Part shown: piece after piece, positions 14,807-21,711 of the stretch
How positions within the stretch are numbered: position 1 is the stretch's first letter
Layout of the letters: the number at the start of each line of letters is the position of its first letter
Origin: JBDSGC01 sp046594105
Lineage (GTDB): Bacteria; Acidobacteriota; Thermoanaerobaculia; Gp7-AA8
Assembly (NCBI GenBank): GCA_046594105.1
Contig: JBKJQB010000311.1
Location: forward strand, 1 to 22,573
Reading direction: 5' to 3'
DNA length: 22,573 nucleotides
Notes under the pieces: model-generated
Told to the model about the DNA's origin: nothing
Seen by the model: the letters and a program-made list of their open reading frames with translations, nothing else
Database searches by the model: none
Program-made: the position numbers and the translations under genes

Positions 14807-16527
14807 GGACCCTGGACTGGATCGTCCTGGTGATGACGCTGGTCATCATCGTGGCCTACGGTCTGTGGAAGGGCCGCAAGAAAAAGGATCTGGCCGGCTA
14901 CCTGCTCGCCGGCCGGACCATGCGCTGGCCGACCATCGCGCTGTCCATCATGGCCACGCAGGCCAGCGCCATCACCTTTCTCTCCACGCCCGGCCAGGCC
15001 TACGCCGACGGCATGCGCTTCCTGCAGTTCTATCTGGGATTGCCGCTGGCCATGATCATCCTCTCGATCACTGCGGTGCCCATCTATCACCGGCTGAAGG
15101 TGTTCACCGCCTACGAATATCTGGAGACGCGCTTCGGTCCCGGCACGCGCACGCTCACCGCATCGCTCTTTCTGCTGCAGCGTGGCCTCTCCACCGGCAT
15201 CACCCTCTACGCGCCGTCGCTGATCATCTCCGTGCTCCTCGGATGGAACATCCACCGCACCAACATCGTGATCGGGTCGCTGGTGATTCTCTACACCGCG
15301 TCGGGCGGAGCGAAAGCGGTGAGCTGGACGCAGGTGCACCAGCTGTTGATCGCCCTCGGCGGCATGGCCGTGGCGCTGGTCATGGCCATCCGCGCGCTGC
15401 CGGCCGGCGTGGGTCTGCTCGACGCGGTCCAGGTGGCCGGACGGATGGGGAGGCTCAACGCGATCGACTTCACCTTCGACCTGCGCACGCCGTACAACTT
15501 CTGGTCGGGACTGATCGGCGGGCTGATGGTGGCCCTCTCGTACTTTGGCACCGACCAGTCGCAGGTGCAGCGCTACCTCACCGGCTCGAGCGTGACCGAG
15601 AGCCGGCTGGGATTGCTCATCAATGGGATGGTGAAAGTCCCCATGCAGTTCTTCATCCTCTTCGTGGGGGCCATGGTCTTCGTGTTCTATCAGTTCGTGG
15701 CCCCGCCGCTGTTTTTCAACGGGGTGGCCAAAGCGCGGCTCGACGCGACGCCGTTTGCCAGGGAGTACTCACAGCTGGAGAAAACGCACTCCGCACTCTT
15801 CGAGGAGAAACGCGCGGACGTGATGCGCCTGGTGGATGCCACGCGCCGGCATGACAGAGCTGCTTCCGCGCAAGCCACCACCGTGTTGCGCGAAGTGCAG
15901 CAACGCGACGCCGCCAACCGCGCTGCGGCCTCCGAGCTGATCCGCCGCAGCGATCCCACCTCGGATGGCACCGACACCAACTACATTTTCCTGACCTTCG
16001 TCCTCCATACGTTGCCGGCCGGACTGGTCGGCCTGGTCCTCGCGGCAATCCTCTGCGCGGCGATGTCGGCAACGTCTTCAGGCCTCAACTCGCTGGCCTC
16101 GACGACCGTGATCGACTTGCTACGACGCTTCGCCTGGCGAGACGCCACCGACCATCAATACGTCCGCGCCTCGAAATGGATGACCGTGCTCTGGGGCCTC
16201 TTCGCCATCGGGTTCGCCGAGTTCGCCAGCCGCCTCGGATCGCTGATCGAAGCGGTGAACAAGCTGGGATCGCTGTTCTATGGAACGATCCTGGCCATCT
16301 TCCTGCTCGCGTTTTATGTGAAGGCCGTGCAAGGCACCGCTGCCTTTCTCGGCGCCGTCATCGGCCAGCTGGCCGTTCTCTACTGCGCCCGCTATACCGA
16401 CATGGCCTGGCTGTGGTGGAACGTCGTGGGATGTGGCGTGGGCGTCGGCGCCGCCATCCTGCTGCAAGGCGCGTTGCCGAGAGCCACCATGCCCTTGGAA
16501 GAGCGCCCGCCCGGTCCACTGGCCTAG
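14803..16527 (+). CDS. Sodium:solute symporter (SSS family)
   Basis: 574 residues with about 13 hydrophobic helices. SSS hallmarks include YLLAGRTMRWPTIALSIMATQ near the N-terminus, GLPLAMIIL, FTAYEYLETRFGPGTR, YTASGGAKAVSWTQVHQ, GTDQSQVQRYLTG, and CAAMSATSSGLNSLAST (419-434), the helix that carries Na+-site Ser/Thr residues in this LeuT-fold family. Substrate cannot be read; relatives carry sugars, sialic acid, amino acids or carboxylates. An unusual soluble insert of about 85 residues (306-393), rich in Arg, Ala and Glu and likely helical, separates helices VFVFYQFV and IFLTFVLHTL. It follows the small gene by an ATGA overlap and the secreted PIG-L deacetylase, suggesting uptake of a deacetylated sugar or released acid, which is inference. 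Confidence 0.92.
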   Translation: MRTLDWIVLVMTLVIIVAYGLWKGRKKKDLAGYLLAGRTMRWPTIALSIMATQASAITFLSTPGQAYADGMRFLQFYLGLPLAMIILSITAVPIYHRLKVFTAYEYLETRFGPGTRTLTASLFLLQRGLSTGITLYAPSLIISVLLGWNIHRTNIVIGSLVILYTASGGAKAVSWTQVHQLLIALGGMAVALVMAIRALPAGVGLLDAVQVAGRMGRLNAIDFTFDLRTPYNFWSGLIGGLMVALSYFGTDQSQVQRYLTGSSVTESRLGLLINGMVKVPMQFFILFVGAMVFVFYQFVAPPLFFNGVAKARLDATPFAREYSQLEKTHSALFEEKRADVMRLVDATRRHDRAASAQATTVLREVQQRDAANRAAASELIRRSDPTSDGTDTNYIFLTFVLHTLPAGLVGLVLAAILCAAMSATSSGLNSLASTTVIDLLRRFAWRDATDHQYVRASKWMTVLWGLFAIGFAEFASRLGSLIEAVNKLGSLFYGTILAIFLLAFYVKAVQGTAAFLGAVIGQLAVLYCARYTDMAWLWWNVVGCGVGVGAAILLQGALPRATMPLEERPPGPLA

Positions 16528-16541
16528 CCGGCAAGGCCGGC
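16527..16541. terminator. Weak GC hairpin after the symporter gene
   Basis: GCCGGC-AAG-GCCGGC begins at the last base of the symporter stop codon. No T-tract follows, so a Rho-independent role is doubtful. It is the only folded structure I see in the 88-nt convergent gap to the toxin gene. Confidence 0.25.
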
Positions 16542-16615
16542 GGCGCTGGTTGCCCAAGGCTCGGCCAATATCACTCTCCAAGACGTTCTGCCGTGCAGGC
16601 ACCTAAAGTCGAACT

Positions 16616-16960
16616 CTAACGTCCGAGCACGATGTCCAGGCCGGTGAGAATCAGTTCCAGCTTTGCTCCGGAGAGCTTGCTGACGCGCTCGGAAAGTAAC
16701 GTCTTATCCAAGGCAACAACCTGCGAGACGTTGGCGACCGAGTCCTTCGCGAGACCGGTGGCCCTCACGTTCAAGAGAACATTTCCAGGAGCATTTGCCC
16801 AGCCCAGATTGCTCGTCAGCGGTACACAAATGGCGGTGGCTATGAGGCTGCGATTCAGAGCGTCCCCCTGGACGATCACCACCGGTCTGCGAAAGCCAGG
16901 GCCGGAGCCGGCAGGATGCGGCAAGTCCGCCCACCAGATCTCACCCTGCGAAATCACCAC
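16616..16960 (-). CDS. MazF/PemK-family toxin (endoribonuclease) of a type II toxin-antitoxin pair
   Basis: 114 residues, the usual MazF size. The N-terminus GEIWWADLPHPAGSG, then FRRPVVIVQGDALN, ICVPLTSN, GNVLLNV and SVANVSQVVALDK, follow the MazF/PemK SH3-like barrel. The Arg in RRPVV and the Thr in PLTSN correspond to conserved RNA-cleavage positions of the family. MazF toxins cut mRNA at short sequence motifs; the motif here is unknown. Start is one of two GTG codons, 16960 or 16957; the latter gives a GTGA overlap with the antitoxin stop. Overlap with the upstream ribbon-helix-helix gene supports one transcript. Reading frame and motifs appear intact. Confidence 0.88.
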   Translation of the reverse strand: MVISQGEIWWADLPHPAGSGPGFRRPVVIVQGDALNRSLIATAICVPLTSNLGWANAPGNVLLNVRATGLAKDSVANVSQVVALDKTLLSERVSKLSGAKLELILTGLDIVLGR

Positions 16961-17190
16961 TCCGAGTTCACCAGCACGCGGTGAGCGGCAATCCGAGCGA
17001 AAGAATTATCCTCATCGCGAATTCGCTCGCAGACCTCATTCATTGCGTCGGTGACTTCATCCGGTGCATGGCGCGCCACGTATTCTTTCAGCGCGGCACT
17101 GAAGACCTCGCTCCGCGATCGCCCGGCACCGCGCGCCAGCCGTTCCACACGATCAAAAAGTTCGTTCGGAATCGAAACAGCTGTTTTCAT
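16954..17190 (-). CDS. Ribbon-helix-helix antitoxin (CopG/MazE-like)
   Basis: 78 residues. The N-terminal MKTAVSIPNELFDRVERLAR strand-helix and SRSEVFSAALKEYV second helix form a canonical ribbon-helix-helix DNA-binding unit (residues 1-40). The acidic C-terminal tail (about 45-78, PDEVTDAMNEVCERIRDED) is where such antitoxins wrap the toxin. RHH antitoxins repress their own operon with the toxin as corepressor. ATG17190 was chosen over an upstream in-frame start because the domain begins there and a TATACT hexamer lies 6 nt before it. The stop overlaps the toxin start. Confidence 0.88.
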   Translation of the reverse strand: MKTAVSIPNELFDRVERLARGAGRSRSEVFSAALKEYVARHAPDEVTDAMNEVCERIRDEDNSFARIAAHRVLVNSEW

Positions 17191-17196
17191 ACCCGG

Positions 17197-17202
17197 AGTA
17201 TA
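17197..17202 (-). promoter_or_regulatory. -10 hexamer (TATACT) of the toxin-antitoxin operon, probably leaderless
   Basis: On the minus strand TATACT (5 of 6 to TATAAT) ends 6 nt before the antitoxin ATG. A poor -35 candidate TGGCAG lies 17 nt upstream. Autoregulation by the antitoxin would be expected to act over this site, but I see no clear operator palindrome. Confidence 0.5.
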
Positions 17203-17270
17203 ACCCAGCGGAGAAGGGCCTGCCATCTCTTAGATCGGGAGGAGCACTCGCGAATCGGGCAGAGGCAAAC

Positions 17271-17300
17271 AAAAACGGCGGCATCGCTGCCGCCGTTTTT
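17271..17300 (-). terminator. Rho-independent terminator after the DUF2911 gene
   Basis: A perfect 13-bp stem AAAAACGGCGGCA / TGCCGCCGTTTTT with a 4-nt TCGC loop ends 21 nt downstream of the DUF2911 stop. Flanking A5 and T5 tracts make it potentially bidirectional, but only the minus-strand gene reads into it. Confidence 0.9.
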
Positions 17301-17321
17301 CGAATCAGATCGAACGAAGGT

Positions 17322-18179
17322 TTACTTCGACGTCTTCCAGATCGCGATGTTCTTGCGGATCTCTTCGATCAGTTCCTTGTCCTTGTCCGCGCCTTTGGCG
17401 ATGGCCATCTCGGCGGTCTTGACCGCTCCGGCGCGGTCGCCCGCTTTGGCCTGCATGCGGGCTTTCAGATAGAGGTTGCTGATGTTCTCGTTGGTTTTGA
17501 TCGAGGCGTCCAGCCACTTCGCTGCATCCTCACGAGCCACGCCCGCTTCATCGGCGAACTGCGCAGCGCGCATCGGGGTGCGCCAGTCGTCGGCCTTCGC
17601 CGAAGCCACAGCGGCCCGCGCATCGGCGAGCACTTTCTCGGTGGTGTTGACGCTCAGCGTGAAGGGCACGGCCACTTTCTCCCAGCGGAGCTGGAAGGTG
17701 GCCTTGTCCGCAGACACATCAGGGACCTCGAACATCATCCATTCCGTCATCGAGGCGGCCTGCGGTTTGACCTTCACGCGCAGCGCGTCCTTGGTGGCAT
17801 CGTAGGAATAGGAGCCCCACTGGTCAGCCGTCTTGTTGAAGATCAGCGTCCATTCGTCCTTGCCCGGAATGGTGTGCAGGCTGTAGGTGCCCTTGGCCAG
17901 AGCGTTGCCGTTGATCATCACGTCGTCGGTCACGGCGATGGTGGTCGCTTCATTGGCGCCAGTGCGCCAGACCTTATCCCAGGGGACCAGGCCGCCCCAC
18001 ACCGCGCGGTTCTTCACGCCGGGACGGCTGTAGTTCAGGGTGACGTCGGTGAGGCCGACCGTCTGCATGAGCACCTGGCGCGGGCTGGCCCGCGGCGTCT
18101 TGAAGGTTGGTGCGGCCGTCTGGGCAAACATCGGAAGCGCCGCGGCGCTGAGGAGGGCAATGGCAAATGCGTTTTTCAT
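17322..18179 (-). CDS. DUF2911 domain-containing secreted protein
   Basis: 285 residues. A signal peptide (MKNAFAIALLSAAALPMFA) precedes a DUF2911 domain (about 25-190): SPRQVLMQTVGLTDVTLNYSRP, then GVKNRAVWGGLVPWDKVWRTGANE, KGTYSLHTIPGKDEWTLIFNK and WGSYSYD. The last 90 residues are helical and TPR-like (DDWRTPMRAAQFA; NLYLKARMQAKAGDRAGAVKTAEMAIAKG). The function of DUF2911 is not established; it is frequent in Acidobacteriota and Bacteroidota and is exported. GGGAG sits 5 nt before the ATG. A strong terminator follows, and the upstream same-strand membrane-protein gene is 94 nt away. Confidence 0.9.
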   Translation of the reverse strand: MKNAFAIALLSAAALPMFAQTAAPTFKTPRASPRQVLMQTVGLTDVTLNYSRPGVKNRAVWGGLVPWDKVWRTGANEATTIAVTDDVMINGNALAKGTYSLHTIPGKDEWTLIFNKTADQWGSYSYDATKDALRVKVKPQAASMTEWMMFEVPDVSADKATFQLRWEKVAVPFTLSVNTTEKVLADARAAVASAKADDWRTPMRAAQFADEAGVAREDAAKWLDASIKTNENISNLYLKARMQAKAGDRAGAVKTAEMAIAKGADKDKELIEEIRKNIAIWKTSK

Positions 18180-18273
18180 GAGGACTCCCTTTCACTTTGG
18201 AAACGAGGCGGATCGTAGCAGAAGGCCGCAGAACCGCGGCCGCTCGGCGTGACGATCTCGTGAACCTGACCGC

Positions 18274-20223
18274 TCATCGCCACTCGATCCAGCGATCCTC
18301 CAGAAGGGTTTTACGTCCGCGCCCGTCGACGATCTCGACCTGCACGTCGGTGACCGGCCACACTCCGGCCGGGCGCCGCGAAAACGCCGCGTCGTAGCGC
18401 GGATGAGAGGTGGCGTCGTACCAGCGAAAGTACCGCTGCAGAGACGTTTCCCCTTTCCGCAGGGTGGCCGGCACTCGGATCAACCCGTTGTTGAAGAGGA
18501 GATTGACCTGGCGGATCCCGTACGGTGACAAGGCAAACCCGGTGAACAGCGGATTGCGACCCAGCACCTCGCCCGGCTTCGGATAGTCCAGCGTTCCGAA
18601 GGTGGCGTCCGAATACACGGCGTCGCCGCGCAGCCAGGCATCCAGTTCGGCGGAGGGCGCCGAAACCTTCGCCACTTCGAACATCCAGTCGCCGGTCAAT
18701 CCCGCGTCGAACCGTCGCACGAAGCCCAGCCCTCCGTTGGTCACCTCGCTGCGTACCCAGTCGCGCGTCGCCGCGTCGACCGCATCGCCGTGCACCAGCA
18801 GGTGGCTGCATCCGATGCGGCGCAGTTCGGCCATCAGTTGCGGCCGAACCGGATACTCATTCGCCATCGTGGCGATGTGCATGTAGTCCGGAGGGGCATA
18901 GCCGGAGACCCCGTTCACGATCGGACGGTGATGCCGTGTAGCTCGGAGCATGGAGAGGTAATCGCTGCCGTCCCTGGAAATCGGCAGCTCCAGCAGGGCT
19001 CGCGGTTTGGCCTGGCGGATCCATTCATAGACGGGCGGATCGGGCGTGGTCATGTACCAGCGGATCGGACCGCTCCAGAGCTCGGCCACGAAGGCCGCGG
19101 CGATCACTCCGCCGATCCACGCCCGCCGTTTTGCCAGTGCGGCGACCGACAGGGCGATGGACATGGACAACCCCACGTACGCGATCATGGCCCAGCGGGC
19201 CGGCACTCGGATTCCACGGAAACCAGGAACGTGCCGGAACAGATAGCGATGCAGGACGAAGTGGATCCCCAGCGAGCCGAAAAATCCGAGGGCGATCCAG
19301 GCGACGGACAGCGCCAGTTCCCGCCGCCGTTGGGTGCGAAACGCCGCGATGGAGACGACCAGGGCCAGCGCGCCGGGAAACAGCCAGCGCTCCGGATCGA
19401 TCGAGGGATTGCGCAGCCGGGCGTAAACGTGATTGTGGAAGTTGCTCACCAGCCAGTCGCTGGCGCGTGCGGAATAGCCTTTCGTTTCCCGCCATCCCCG
19501 CTGCATCCCATACATCTTCGCGGCGGAGAGGTAGGGCAGGAGGAAAGGGACCAGCAGTAGAGAGGCGACCAGAAGAGCGGTGGCCAATGGAACGATGCGC
19601 GGTCGCAGGATGGCCATGGTCATTACGATGGCCACCGTGCCGAAGAGCAGCCAGTGCATGTTCACCAGTCCGTTGAAGAGAAAGGCCGCACCGAAGACCG
19701 CCGCTCTCTTCCACGTCGGCCGGTCCCGGTAGCGCAGAAGCGCCAGCAGCATCAGCGGGATGGTTCCGCTCCACACGTGTTGCACATGCGACAGATGGGT
19801 GAATCGGAACGGAACGAAGGCGTAGAAGATCCCGGCGCACAGGCCGGCAATGGCCGATCCGCTCAGGAATCTCCCCAGAAGAAAAGCGGAGAAGCCGGAA
19901 ACAGCGAAGCCCGCCAGCAACGCGATGTTGTACGCGGTGATCGGACCGACGCCAAGCGCTCGCAGCGGAAAAAGCAGGAGGGCGATTCCGAACAGGTTCT
20001 CGCTGTAGGCCAGCGAGTAACGCGCCGGATAGAAAACGTTCGCATCGAACAACGAGAGCGGATGATGAAAGGTGGCGTACCAGTCCCAGTCGAGGATCCA
20101 GGTATTGATGTAGGGATCGCCCGGAAAGGCCATCGCTCGCGGCAGCACCATGACTAGAGGCCAGGTCATGACCATCGCCAGGGCCACGAAGAACGCGGCG
20201 GCCATTCCCTGCTGCTTCCCCAT
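18274..20223 (-). CDS. Polytopic membrane protein, GT-C/YfhO-like
   Basis: 649 residues from ATG20223. The first 400 or so hold about ten hydrophobic helices (AAFFVALAMVMTWPLVMVL; IALLLFPLRAL; NMHWLLFGTVAIVMTMAIL; WAMIAYVGLSMSIALSV). The C-terminal 250 are soluble (PRALLELPISRDGSDYLSML; GCSHLLVHGDAVDAATRDWV). After the first helix the loop FPGDPYINTWILDWDWY holds Asp residues where GT-C glycosyltransferases place their catalytic acid. Such proteins transfer sugars from polyprenyl-phosphate carriers, but I cannot confirm catalysis or acceptor. An ATG at 20232 is also in frame. I prefer 20223 because TATCAT lies 7 nt before it and overlaps the earlier ATG. Divergent from the zinc-ribbon gene. 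Confidence 0.78.
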   Translation of the reverse strand: MGKQQGMAAAFFVALAMVMTWPLVMVLPRAMAFPGDPYINTWILDWDWYATFHHPLSLFDANVFYPARYSLAYSENLFGIALLLFPLRALGVGPITAYNIALLAGFAVSGFSAFLLGRFLSGSAIAGLCAGIFYAFVPFRFTHLSHVQHVWSGTIPLMLLALLRYRDRPTWKRAAVFGAAFLFNGLVNMHWLLFGTVAIVMTMAILRPRIVPLATALLVASLLLVPFLLPYLSAAKMYGMQRGWRETKGYSARASDWLVSNFHNHVYARLRNPSIDPERWLFPGALALVVSIAAFRTQRRRELALSVAWIALGFFGSLGIHFVLHRYLFRHVPGFRGIRVPARWAMIAYVGLSMSIALSVAALAKRRAWIGGVIAAAFVAELWSGPIRWYMTTPDPPVYEWIRQAKPRALLELPISRDGSDYLSMLRATRHHRPIVNGVSGYAPPDYMHIATMANEYPVRPQLMAELRRIGCSHLLVHGDAVDAATRDWVRSEVTNGGLGFVRRFDAGLTGDWMFEVAKVSAPSAELDAWLRGDAVYSDATFGTLDYPKPGEVLGRNPLFTGFALSPYGIRQVNLLFNNGLIRVPATLRKGETSLQRYFRWYDATSHPRYDAAFSRRPAGVWPVTDVQVEIVDGRGRKTLLEDRWIEWR

Positions 20224-20230
20224 CGCCTGC

Positions 20231-20236
20231 ATGATA
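20231..20236 (-). promoter_or_regulatory. Putative -10 hexamer (TATCAT), leaderless start of the membrane-protein gene
   Basis: On the minus strand TATCAT ends 7 nt before ATG20223 and overlaps the upstream in-frame ATG20232. If used, translation would begin at 20223. No clear -35. Confidence 0.35.
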
Positions 20237-20303
20237 CCGGTGCGCTAAACTGCGCCGTCCCGTCCGCTTCGCCAGGTTTTCGCAACCCATCTGAGGAGAG
20301 CTC

Positions 20304-20933
20304 ATGGTCGCCATCCGTTTCACCGGAAACTACGAAGACCTCTCGACCGACCGCGGTTATCAGTTCAAGTTCTATTGCGAGAAGTGCAGCAACGGATACA
20401 TGTCCAGTTTCAAAGCCTCCACCATGGGCATGCTGGGCTCGGCTGCCCGCGTCGCCGGGAACCTCTTCGGAGGAGTCTTCGGCAGCGTGGCCGACAGTTC
20501 GTACGAGGTCCAGCGGGCCGTCGGCGGCGGCGCGCATGACAGCGAGCTGAAGGAAGCGGTCGAGGAGATCTCCCCGATCTTCAAGCAGTGTTCGCGCTGC
20601 GGCAACTGGGTCTGCGAACCGGTCTGCTGGAACAAAAAAGCCGGCCTCTGTGAGACCTGCGCACCCGATCTCGATGAAGAGATGGCCGCCGCCCAGGCCG
20701 AAGCTGCGCGGGAGCAGATCCAGCTCAAGGCCCGCGAGGTCGACTGGACCAAATCGCGCGACATCAAGCAGGTCTCCGGGGCCGTCTGTCCCTCCTGCGG
20801 AGCCAAGGCGCAGGGCGGCAAGTTCTGCATGGAATGCGGCGGCTCCCTCAATCCGAAGAAATCGTGCGGCGCTTGCGGACACGAGGCGGATGGCGGACCG
20901 AAGTTCTGTCCGGAGTGCGGCCAGAAGTACTAA
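20304..20933 (+). CDS. Multi-zinc-ribbon protein
   Basis: 209 residues with about 16 cysteines arranged as CxxC pairs. Cys25/Cys28 near the N-terminus are followed by a Gly/Ala-rich stretch (41-62, MGMLGSAARVAGNLFGGVFG). Then come Cys96/99/104/108/116/119, a possible two-metal knuckle, and an acidic helical linker (123-150). Two C-terminal rubredoxin-type ribbons follow: Cys162/165/175/178 and Cys188/191/202/205, the latter ending CPECGQKY. The C-terminal pair is a typical double zinc ribbon; the N-terminal half is not one I recognise. The role is unknown: such modules bind protein or nucleic acid, or serve as regulators. GGAGA 5 nt before ATG20304 fixes the start. No signal peptide. Confidence 0.8.
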   Translation: MVAIRFTGNYEDLSTDRGYQFKFYCEKCSNGYMSSFKASTMGMLGSAARVAGNLFGGVFGSVADSSYEVQRAVGGGAHDSELKEAVEEISPIFKQCSRCGNWVCEPVCWNKKAGLCETCAPDLDEEMAAAQAEAAREQIQLKAREVDWTKSRDIKQVSGAVCPSCGAKAQGGKFCMECGGSLNPKKSCGACGHEADGGPKFCPECGQKY

Positions 20934-20999
20934 AGCGGCAGAGGACGGCGAGAAGCTCTGGAAAATTCAGAAATCAGCCGCCACCTCAGCCGACCTTTC

Positions 21000-21638
21000 A
21001 TGAATGACGACCCTGAATCCGTCCGCGCAAGTTACGACTCCGTCGCGGCCGCCTACGCCGAGCATCTCTCCTCCGAACTGGAACACAAGCCTCTCGATCG
21101 GCATCTGCTCAACCGGTTCGCCGAAGAGGTCCGCGATCGCGGCACTGTTTGCGACATCGGCTGTGGACCGGGCCATGTGGCCCGATCCCTTCACGATCAG
21201 GGCATTGCCATGCTCGGTTTCGACCTTTCCCCGGAAATGGTCCAGCAGGCTGCGCACCTCAATCCGGGCGTGGCGTTCCGGGTCGGCGACATGCGGGCGC
21301 TCGATCTTCCCGACGCCTCCCTGGCCGGAGTGGTGGCCTTCTACTCGATCATTCACCTCGATTCGTCAGAGCTCGCGATTGCCTTTCGTGAGTTCCGACG
21401 GGTGTTGACCAGCACCGGCGTTCTCCTGCTCGCCTTCCACGTCGGGGACCAGACCGTTCACCTCGACGAACTGTTCGGACAGTCGGTCTCCCTCGATTTT
21501 CATTTTCTCCTGCCGGGCACCGTCATCGCCGCCCTCCATGCGGCCGGCTTCCTGGTTACGGAAACGATCGAGCGCGAACCGTACGAGGATGCCGAGTATC
21601 CCAGCCGCCGGTGCTATCTCTTCGCAAGAGCGGTCTGA
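21000..21638 (+). CDS. Class I SAM-dependent methyltransferase (Methyltransf_11/25 type)
   Basis: 212 residues. Motif I is TVCDIGCGPGHVARSL (49-64), with the acidic end of strand 2 in GFDLSPEMVQQA (73-84), GDMRALDLPDASL as motif II/III, and VVAFYSIIHLDSSEL as the post-strand-4 segment. The N-terminal VRASYDSVAAAYAEHL helix is the usual cap of small-molecule methyltransferases in this group. The acceptor cannot be read. ATG21000 gives the family's normal N-terminus; no good Shine-Dalgarno. It sits 66 nt after the zinc-ribbon gene and 73 nt before the ligase, all on the same strand, so co-transcription is possible. Confidence 0.88.
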   Translation: MNDDPESVRASYDSVAAAYAEHLSSELEHKPLDRHLLNRFAEEVRDRGTVCDIGCGPGHVARSLHDQGIAMLGFDLSPEMVQQAAHLNPGVAFRVGDMRALDLPDASLAGVVAFYSIIHLDSSELAIAFREFRRVLTSTGVLLLAFHVGDQTVHLDELFGQSVSLDFHFLLPGTVIAALHAAGFLVTETIEREPYEDAEYPSRRCYLFARAV

Positions 21639-21711
21639 TTCGGCGCTGGCTGACTCGGCAGCCGACCGAAATCCGTCCCCCTCTGTCACAACCCTTGCAC
21701 CACTGCCGCGC

